Origin: Chamaesiphon sp.
GTDB taxonomy: Bacteria; Cyanobacteriota; Cyanobacteriia; Cyanobacteriales; Chamaesiphonaceae
NCBI GenBank assembly: GCA_026785875.1
Contig: JAJAZF010000216.1
Span: 1-18,931 of the forward strand
DNA: 18,931 nucleotides
Direction: 5' to 3'
Part shown: positions 13,578 to 18,931 of the stretch, in pieces
How positions within the stretch are numbered: the stretch's first letter is position 1
Layout: every line of letters starts with the position of its first letter
The notes under the pieces: model-generated
What the model was told of the DNA's origin: nothing
The model's input: only the letters and a program-made list of their open reading frames with translations
The model's database searches: none
Translations under genes and position numbers: made by a program

Positions 13578-15323
13578 CTAACTGTGAGGGTAAAATATAT
13601 TTTGGTGCCGATCGTTAGTTTGGGTAATCATCATCGATTCAAAATCTGATGCAGCTAGAGGACGACTAAACAAGAATCCCTGAACAGCATCACAGTTAAT
13701 CGATCGCAAGAACTCAAATTGTTCGACTGTTTCCACCCCTTCAGCGATAACATTGAGATTTAATTCGTGTCCTAAATTGACAATAGTTCTGACAATTCCG
13801 GCATCGACAGTATTTGCTCTAAGTTCTCGAATAAATGAGCGATCGATTTTGAGTCGATCTAGGGGTAAATACTTGAGTGCGGCTAGGGAAGAATAACCCG
13901 TGCCAAAATCATCCAGAGAGATTTTAACACCTATTTCCCGGAGAGATGCTAAAATGGCGATCGTCAAATCTAAATCTTCGATCGCCATACTTTCGGTAAT
14001 TTCTACTTCCAGCATCGCGGGTGAGAGTCCAGTTTCAGCTAAAATTGTGACGATCGTATCGATTAAATTCCGATCTTGGAGTTGTTTTACTGAAAAATTA
14101 ACTGCAATTGGAAAATCACCTAATCCCAGCTCTTGCCATAATTTTTTCTGTTGACAAGCAGCTCTAATTACCCATTCACCGATTTGAATAATCGCATCAG
14201 TCTCTTCAGCGAGCGTAATAAAATTGGCGGGATTAATTATTTTTGCATGGATATCTTGACAACGCAATAAAGCTTCAACTCCAATCATTTTTCCAGTCTG
14301 AGTATCTATTTGAGGTTGATAATATAGCAATAACTTTTGGTCGTTAAATTTGCCGACGGCAATCCCCGCCGCTCGACATGCCAAGCCAGCACAGACACGA
14401 TCGAGCATGTTTTCTAATTGCAATCGATGCTCCACAGCCGGGGTACCAACAGCACTTAGAGGGGCAACGGTATAGATTTCATAACTATTTTTACCATTAT
14501 TCTGTGCGCGTTTGAGCGCAGCATTAGCCTGTTGAATCGGTGCCTGACTATCCAATCCACCTCGATTCGCAATACCAATCCCCATCCGAACTAAGCGTTC
14601 GGCAATTAATTGCAGCAGTCGATCTCCTACCCAATGTCCGAGCCGATCGTTAATATTTTTAAACTTATCTAAATTTAGGAATATGACTGCCAAAACTTCA
14701 CCAGCAGACGGCATTTTTGCTAGTGCTAAAGTCAACCATTGATTGAGGAAGATCCGATTGGGTAAGCCAGTCAAAAGATCGTAATAAGCTCGATCCCGAA
14801 TCATCTGTTCGATCCGTTGTTGCATCACGGCTAAATACATCTGCATCGCTAAACTTTGAGCTAATTGCAGTTCATCCTTTGTCCATCGGGAATCTTGCTT
14901 TAAAGTCACAGATCTAAATAATGTCAGACAGCCTACACACTGACGATCGTACCGCAGCGGCAAAATCAGCAAAGACTCAATCCCAACGCTCTGGAAGGCT
15001 GTCAATAACAGTGCTAGTTCTGGTTGTTGGGAGACGTTATCGACTGGGTAAACTTGTACCAACGGCTCTGGTGGGGCTGGATCGAGGCTAAAAGATCGAT
15101 CGGTGGTAGCCGGAGGGTAGAGGATATTTTGCCACAAAGAATTTCTTTCAATCGGGGTGGAAGTGCGCGGCTGTAAGCCATGACTAAAGATTTGAGCGCG
15201 TTGAGCTAAAGGTTTTGACAGGATTAAAATCCTACTACCATCAGCATTGAGAGCCGCCGCGATCTTTGCTAGTAATTCTGGTTTGAGTTGGGGTGCAGCT
15301 GGTGACAAACACAACATCTTCAT
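13578..15323 (-). CDS. GAF-GGDEF(degenerate)-EAL protein, probable c-di-GMP phosphodiesterase
   Basis: 581 residues. An N-terminal GAF-like sensor (about 15-168) is followed by a diguanylate-cyclase domain recognisable from DLLTGLPNR (182-190), FLNLDKFKNINDRLGHWVGD (215-234) and NGKNSYEIY (276-284). The GGDEF signature is absent: the sequence jumps from LLQLIAERLVR (236-246) straight to GIGIANRGG (248-256), which equals the late SIGIA strand, so roughly 60-65 residues are missing in frame. The EAL domain (about 330-558) keeps E350 (EALLR), N409, E441/E444 (EITES), D471-D472 (DDFGTGYSSL), K492 (LKIDRSF), E528 and Q548. It should therefore hydrolyse c-di-GMP but not make it. There are no membrane segments. 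It is transcribed divergently from glcE over about 110 bp. ATG at 15321-15323 is used; M3 is an alternative. Confidence 0.92.
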   Translation of the reverse strand: MKMLCLSPAAPQLKPELLAKIAAALNADGSRILILSKPLAQRAQIFSHGLQPRTSTPIERNSLWQNILYPPATTDRSFSLDPAPPEPLVQVYPVDNVSQQPELALLLTAFQSVGIESLLILPLRYDRQCVGCLTLFRSVTLKQDSRWTKDELQLAQSLAMQMYLAVMQQRIEQMIRDRAYYDLLTGLPNRIFLNQWLTLALAKMPSAGEVLAVIFLNLDKFKNINDRLGHWVGDRLLQLIAERLVRMGIGIANRGGLDSQAPIQQANAALKRAQNNGKNSYEIYTVAPLSAVGTPAVEHRLQLENMLDRVCAGLACRAAGIAVGKFNDQKLLLYYQPQIDTQTGKMIGVEALLRCQDIHAKIINPANFITLAEETDAIIQIGEWVIRAACQQKKLWQELGLGDFPIAVNFSVKQLQDRNLIDTIVTILAETGLSPAMLEVEITESMAIEDLDLTIAILASLREIGVKISLDDFGTGYSSLAALKYLPLDRLKIDRSFIRELRANTVDAGIVRTIVNLGHELNLNVIAEGVETVEQFEFLRSINCDAVQGFLFSRPLAASDFESMMITQTNDRHQNIFYPHS

Positions 15324-15433
15324 AATTTGCTGCCCTAGATTTGCGGAGGCGATAATCTGCGATTGGATCTGGGTAAATAATGATAGTCTGGAGCCAGGAA
15401 AGATTCTTACTATTCTGCTACAAGTTAGATTTT

Positions 15434-16642
15434 ATGGGCGACAGCACTAATGATATCCTAATGCCTCCCGCTCTGCCGACGAGCGCGGCAGAACTTGCCG
15501 AATTAGTTACCATTGCCAACAAGACTCGATCGCCGCTAGCGATCGCCGGAAATAGCAGTAAACTCGACTGGGGCGGTATTGTTATCGGTGCTAAATCGCT
15601 CGTCAGTACTCAGAAACTCGATCGATTAATCGCTCATGCTGTCGGCGATCTGACGATTACTGTCGAAGCGGGGATGCAATTTGCCAAGTTGCAAGAAATT
15701 TTAGCCAAAGCCGGACAATTTTTACCACTAGATCCAGCTTATCCCGATCGAGCCACCATCGGCGGGACGATTGCCACGGCTGATACTGGCTCCCTGAGAC
15801 ATCGTTATGGTGGAGTCAGAGACTTACTCCTGGGCATTACTTTTGTCCGTGCTGATGGCAAAATTGCTAAAGCTGGCGGACGAGTAGTCAAAAATGTAGC
15901 TGGATACGACATGATGAAGCTGTTTACTGGCTCATATGGCACACTCGGGATTTTGACAGAAGTGACTTTGCGAGTATATCCACTCCCCACCACTGAGGGA
16001 ACTGTCATTATCACAGGATCGATCGATCGGCTCGCGAACGTGGCTAAAATCTTACTCGCAAGTACTTTGACCCCGATCGCTGTAGACGTGGTTTCTACGG
16101 CATTTAGTCAGCATCTGGAGATTAGTAATACTCCCAGTCTCGTAGTGAAATTTGCCACAATTCCAGAGAGTATCGCCCAGCAGTCGGCACAATTATTAGA
16201 AATCGCCAAAGGATTGGGGTTAAAAGGTGGGATCTGGCAAGGAGCGCAAGCAGCACAACTGTGGAATGGCATTCAAACCGGAATTTGGGGCGATTCTCAT
16301 TCCGATCTCCAATGTCTGATTGGCTGTAAATTAGGTGTCAGACTTACAGCAGCAGTAGCCACGATCGACATGCTCGATCGATTGACAGACAATACAGCTA
16401 AAGGTGTCATCCACCTCAATAGTGGGATCGGAGCCATTGCAATTGCCGACTCTGAGCACATCACACCTCTACGCACTCATTGTGAAGCAGCGGGTGGTTT
16501 TCTCTCTGTCTTACAAGCACCTGTAGATGTCAAGCAGCAAATAGATGTTTGGGGTTATCGCGGTAATGCCGTACCGCTGATGCGACAAATCAAACAGCAA
16601 TTCGATCCGTTTAATATTCTCAATCCAGGACGCTGCTTTTAG
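15434..16642 (+). CDS. glcE: glycolate dehydrogenase FAD-binding subunit GlcE
   Basis: 402 residues from the ATG at 15434. The open frame extends to an ATG at 15380, but the 18 extra residues are unlike the family; ATG 15461 is another option. The N-terminal half is a PCMH-type FAD-binding domain: LAIAGNSSKLDWGG (35-48), TVEAGMQFAKLQEIL (76-90), FLPLDPAYPDRATIGGTIATADTG (96-119), RYGGVRDLLLG (124-134), GGRVVKNVAGYDMMKLFTGSYGTLGILTEVTLR (148-180). The C-terminus, QQFDPFNILNPGRCF, is the conserved family end. The length fits GlcE, which is shorter than GlcD. GlcE works with GlcD and the iron-sulfur subunit GlcF to oxidise glycolate, the photorespiratory by-product, to glyoxylate. Neither partner is adjacent here. 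An unrelated FAD-dependent oxidase is less likely. Confidence 0.88.
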   Translation: MGDSTNDILMPPALPTSAAELAELVTIANKTRSPLAIAGNSSKLDWGGIVIGAKSLVSTQKLDRLIAHAVGDLTITVEAGMQFAKLQEILAKAGQFLPLDPAYPDRATIGGTIATADTGSLRHRYGGVRDLLLGITFVRADGKIAKAGGRVVKNVAGYDMMKLFTGSYGTLGILTEVTLRVYPLPTTEGTVIITGSIDRLANVAKILLASTLTPIAVDVVSTAFSQHLEISNTPSLVVKFATIPESIAQQSAQLLEIAKGLGLKGGIWQGAQAAQLWNGIQTGIWGDSHSDLQCLIGCKLGVRLTAAVATIDMLDRLTDNTAKGVIHLNSGIGAIAIADSEHITPLRTHCEAAGGFLSVLQAPVDVKQQIDVWGYRGNAVPLMRQIKQQFDPFNILNPGRCF

Positions 16643-16762
16643 TTTAATGCCGACTACTAGATCGGCTACCACAGCAAGATCTTAAATATCAACAGATGTT
16701 ATAAATTAAGATATATTAATCGATCCCGATCGACACCAAACTGCGATTTTTACCCATTAACC

Positions 16763-17980
16763 ATGCAATTTATCCTCGGCATCATCTCCATCCTTCTAGC
16801 TGAAGTGGTGCGGGACATCTACCACATCGCAGGGCACTATTGGCAACCCATCAAGCAGTTCCATCTGCTCCATCACAAAGCCTATCGGCGAGATTTCTCG
16901 ATCGCCAATATGGAAACTTACAAAAAATCCCAACTGTATAATGATGTACCTGAAGCCTTGTGCATGGTAGGGTTGACGGCAGCGATCGCCATCTTGACTC
17001 AGCATCCTGGCATGTGGCTGGGTTGTGTTTATTCCTTTGCCTTCTTGGTTCCTGCTGTATTGCGTTCTCAAGGGATGTTACTCGCAACGGATCTCAGTCA
17101 CAAGCCTGGAGATTTAGTGGAGATTCCGGCTCTATGGCGGGTAAATCGTACCTATCACTGGCGACACCATTTTGATGAAACTAATGCTTATTTTGCCGGA
17201 CATTTTACCTCAGTCGATCGAGTCTTGGGTACCAGTCTTTCGCTCAAAGGCAAAGTAATTGCAGTAACAGGTGCTTCGGGTGCTTTAGGGCAAGGATTGA
17301 TTGAAGAATTATCCCGTCAAGGCGCAAAAGTCATCGCGATTACCACAAATCCAGCCGCAGTATTTAGGGCGGGTACAACGGCATTATCCTGGGAGCTAGG
17401 AGCTGAAGTAGAGTTATTACCTCACCTCCAAGGAGTAGATATTCTCGTCATCAATCATGGTGTAAATGTCCACGGCGATCGATCTTCTGCCGCAGTTTAT
17501 CAGTCTTATGAAGTCAATACTTTCTCGACACTCAGACTCACCGAACTATTTCTGAGTAGTATTACGAAATCGAACGATCGAGCCACTAAAGAACTGTGGA
17601 TCAATACCTCTGAAGCCGAAGTGAATCCAGCTTTTAGCCCCCTCTATGAATTATCTAAACGCACTCTCGGTGACTTAGTAACGCTACAGCGATTGGATGC
17701 ACCCTGTATTATTCGTAAATTAGTATTAGGTCCTTTCAAGAGTCAGCTAAATCCTTACGGTGTGATGTCTGCGCCTTGGGTGGCTAGGGCAATTATCTTT
17801 TTAGCCAAACGAGATTTTCGAGATATTATCGTCACGATTAATCCGATTACTTATCTACTATTTCCGATGAAGGAGTTATTTCAGTCTTTGTATTTTCGCT
17901 TATTTACCAAGAATGCCAAAATATCTGCCAATCTGATGAGTGGTAATGTTGTGGATCGATCGACAAGCAAGGTTAGTTAA
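16763..17980 (+). CDS. bifunctional sterol-desaturase-like / short-chain dehydrogenase fusion
   Basis: 405 residues. The first 155 form a membrane fatty-acid-hydroxylase/sterol-desaturase domain with a histidine cluster for a di-iron site: HIAGH (21-25), HLLHH (34-38), H113 in DLSH, HWRHH (132-136) and H147; hydrophobic segments lie at about 1-15, 66-80 and 85-108. A short-chain dehydrogenase follows from about 161: VTGASGALG (168-176) binds NAD(P), INHG (230-233) replaces the usual NNAG, and S283 with Y295-x3-K299 (YELSK) forms the catalytic triad. The same fusion is known in cyanobacteria as a bifunctional sterol desaturase/short chain dehydrogenase. Substrate and product are not known; successive hydroxylation and oxidation of a lipid is a natural guess only. 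It lies 120 nt after glcE. Confidence 0.85.
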   Translation: MQFILGIISILLAEVVRDIYHIAGHYWQPIKQFHLLHHKAYRRDFSIANMETYKKSQLYNDVPEALCMVGLTAAIAILTQHPGMWLGCVYSFAFLVPAVLRSQGMLLATDLSHKPGDLVEIPALWRVNRTYHWRHHFDETNAYFAGHFTSVDRVLGTSLSLKGKVIAVTGASGALGQGLIEELSRQGAKVIAITTNPAAVFRAGTTALSWELGAEVELLPHLQGVDILVINHGVNVHGDRSSAAVYQSYEVNTFSTLRLTELFLSSITKSNDRATKELWINTSEAEVNPAFSPLYELSKRTLGDLVTLQRLDAPCIIRKLVLGPFKSQLNPYGVMSAPWVARAIIFLAKRDFRDIIVTINPITYLLFPMKELFQSLYFRLFTKNAKISANLMSGNVVDRSTSKVS

Positions 17981-17983
17981 TTT

Positions 17984-18016
17984 AATTGATAATTGATAAT
18001 TGATAATTGATAATTG
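17984..18016. repeat. heptamer tandem repeat (AATTGAT)4 plus AATTG
   Basis: Four exact copies of AATTGAT followed by a partial fifth copy start 4 nt after the desaturase/SDR stop. Short tandem heptamers of this sort are common in cyanobacterial intergenic regions. There are no spacers, so it is not a CRISPR. Confidence 0.9.
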
Positions 18017-18061
18017 CGGATGCTTTTCAGGCGGAGGTTTGCTCCGTGCTAGGGCGCGAGC

Positions 18062-18087
18062 TTTGCGGGGGAAGCTTCCCCCGCAAA
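18062..18087. repeat. 26-bp perfect palindrome
   Basis: A perfect palindrome (TTTGCGGGGGAAG and its complement) is centred on AAGCTT at 18072-18077. A smaller hairpin CGGAG-GTTTG-CTCCG lies just upstream (18032-18046). With the heptamer array and the hairpin at 18145 it forms a dispersed-repeat cluster. No T-run follows on either side. Confidence 0.8.
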
Positions 18088-18144
18088 CGTCGCTTCGGGG
18101 AACCCGCCCAGCAATGTGTTGCACCTAATCGATTCAGCAACGCG

Positions 18145-18180
18145 CCAATAAACTGTAGGGGTAATCCTACAGTTTATTGG
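18145..18180. terminator. 15-bp hairpin between convergent genes, possible terminator
   Basis: CCAATAAACTGTAGG (18145-18159) and CCTACAGTTTATTGG (18166-18180) pair perfectly around a 6-nt loop. TGGATTTTAG follows on the plus strand, giving a delayed run of four Ts. The hairpin lies between the convergent desaturase/SDR and Crp-family genes and may terminate the former, or it may be a repeat-family member. Confidence 0.5.
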
Positions 18181-18223
18181 TGGATTTTAGATCCAATAAC
18201 GCCGAACTTAATTTTCAACCAAT

Positions 18224-18868
18224 TCACTTACCGATGTTGCTAAAGTAGCTGTTATCTAGGATCAAATGGCGATGTCGATCGAGTGTCAGATGACCTTTAG
18301 CTTGAAACTGTGCCATCATCCGACTAACTGTAACTCGTGTCGTGCCGATCGCACTAGCTAGCTGTTGATGAGTAAACTTATAACCAATCCTAGTCTGACA
18401 ATCGGGCAAAGACTCACCCAACTCATTTCTAAGTAATGATAATAAACCTCTTAACCTTTCGACTGTGTGCCTACGACCGTTGATAATCAATAATAGTTCG
18501 GCTTGGCGCATCCGTTTGGCTAATTGAGGGAGTAAAAGCTGTGATAGTCGCATCGAACCCTCAATCTCATCTAGTCGCAGCCACCGCAGATAGACAGGTG
18601 ATAACGCGATCGCTTGATAGTCTAATGTATCCGATCCTTGTGTCCCAAACCAAGCTCCAGTCGCAGCCCACCCAAATAATACCTGCTCTCCATCCTCGTA
18701 GTTGGCACTCAATTGTACCAATCCTTGGGTAACTTGCCACACACCTTCGGGAAATAACGGAATCTCATCCCCTTTGGTGTGGCAGTATATTCGCTTGTTG
18801 AGGACAGAAGACTGTTGATGCTGTTGTTGTGAGTAGTCTAGTTCTGTACTTTGAACGATTGACAGCAT
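18224..18868 (-). CDS. Crp/Fnr-family transcriptional regulator
   Basis: 214 residues from the ATG at 18866-18868, which has a good Shine-Dalgarno sequence (GGAG, 8 nt away); an in-frame ATG at 18895 would add nine residues with no good ribosome site. Numbered from 18868, an N-terminal cNMP-binding-type beta-roll (about 25-100) leads to a long dimerisation helix (LLLPQLAKRMRQAELLLI, 111-128) and a Crp-type winged helix-turn-helix, FTHQQLASAIGTTRVTVSRMMAQFQAKGHL (165-194), which resembles NtcA in the recognition-helix region (GTTRVTVSR). The beta-roll lacks the GEL...RSA phosphate-binding cassette of cAMP receptors, so it probably does not bind cAMP. The target genes and signal are unknown. 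The gene converges on the desaturase/SDR gene. Confidence 0.9.
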   Translation of the reverse strand: MLSIVQSTELDYSQQQHQQSSVLNKRIYCHTKGDEIPLFPEGVWQVTQGLVQLSANYEDGEQVLFGWAATGAWFGTQGSDTLDYQAIALSPVYLRWLRLDEIEGSMRLSQLLLPQLAKRMRQAELLLIINGRRHTVERLRGLLSLLRNELGESLPDCQTRIGYKFTHQQLASAIGTTRVTVSRMMAQFQAKGHLTLDRHRHLILDNSYFSNIGK

Positions 18869-18876
18869 AATTTCCG

Positions 18877-18880
18877 CTCC
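18877..18880 (-). promoter_or_regulatory. Shine-Dalgarno site that decides the Crp-family start
   Basis: On the minus strand GGAG lies 8 nt before the ATG at 18866-18868 (GGAGCGGAAATTATG). The upstream ATG at 18895 has no comparable site, so the shorter protein is preferred. Confidence 0.5.
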
Positions 18881-18931
18881 AAAATCTGACCCCATTCTAC
18901 TCGGTCAAGGTAGAATTTAGGTAATGGAAAG

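Noticed and set aside
17984..18016. Possible CRISPR array
   Set aside because: The repeats are 7 nt long and directly adjacent, without spacers; no cas gene is present.
18062..18087. 26-bp palindrome as an intrinsic terminator
   Set aside because: No T-run follows on either strand; it fits a dispersed repeat better.
17900..18243. Two small frames (minus 17900-18124 and plus 18007-18243) in the convergent gap
   Set aside because: They are built from tandem repeats and palindromes, overlap real gene ends, and have no protein-like composition.

Overview
The window looks like a chromosomal segment of a cyanobacterium. The HIP1 octamer GCGATCGC, the typical cyanobacterial repeat, occurs at 449-456, 9595-9602, 15539-15546, 16982-16989 and 18606-18613, and overlapping CGATCG/GATCGATC strings are scattered throughout. 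The gene set fits: a GlgB branching enzyme, an Alr4036-type PPOX flavoprotein, a B12-dependent (class II) ribonucleotide reductase carrying inteins, a GlcE glycolate dehydrogenase subunit, a DUF1499 protein and an NtcA-like Crp-family regulator. I do not assign a genus. No rRNA, tRNA, CRISPR array or complete insertion sequence was seen.

Layout. 1-996 (minus strand): a compact three-gene operon of a small exported sunset-domain protein, a PNKP-like P-loop polynucleotide kinase, and the start of a Thg1-like 3'-5' RNA polymerase that runs off the left edge. The kinase and Thg1 genes overlap by 11 nt. Together they look like an RNA 5'-end repair module. 1064-1099: terminator of glgB. 1121-3433: glgB (minus). 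3434-3942: a 509-base gap with small palindromes and a 156-bp nested inverted-repeat element (MITE-like). 3943-4533: PPOX flavoprotein (minus). 4775-9196: nrdJ (plus), a 1473-residue precursor with two inteins, each with a LAGLIDADG endonuclease. They are separated by only 10 residues of host protein and are inserted exactly before the two cysteines expected to be the thiyl-radical Cys and a redox-active Cys. The spliced enzyme would be 780 residues.

9367-12743 (plus): a DUF1499 protein, then a large exported M16 metalloprotease made of one active and one inactive half, closed by a strong intrinsic terminator at 12756-12795. 12900-13059: a second 160-bp nested inverted-repeat element. 13102-13455: an Spx/ArsC-family thioredoxin-fold protein (minus). 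13578-15323: a GAF-GGDEF-EAL protein (minus) whose GGDEF domain has lost its catalytic core while the EAL phosphodiesterase domain keeps its key residues. 15434-16642: glcE (plus), divergent from it. 16763-17980: a fusion of a sterol-desaturase-like domain and a short-chain dehydrogenase (plus). 17981-18223: a repeat-dense convergent gap with heptamer tandem repeats, a 26-bp perfect palindrome and a 15-bp hairpin. 18224-18868: a Crp/Fnr-family regulator (minus).

Most genes are metabolically independent single units. The parts that stand out are the kinase/Thg1 pair, the paired inteins bracketing the reductase active site, the degenerate GGDEF domain, and two MITE-like elements of nearly equal size and plan but unrelated sequence.
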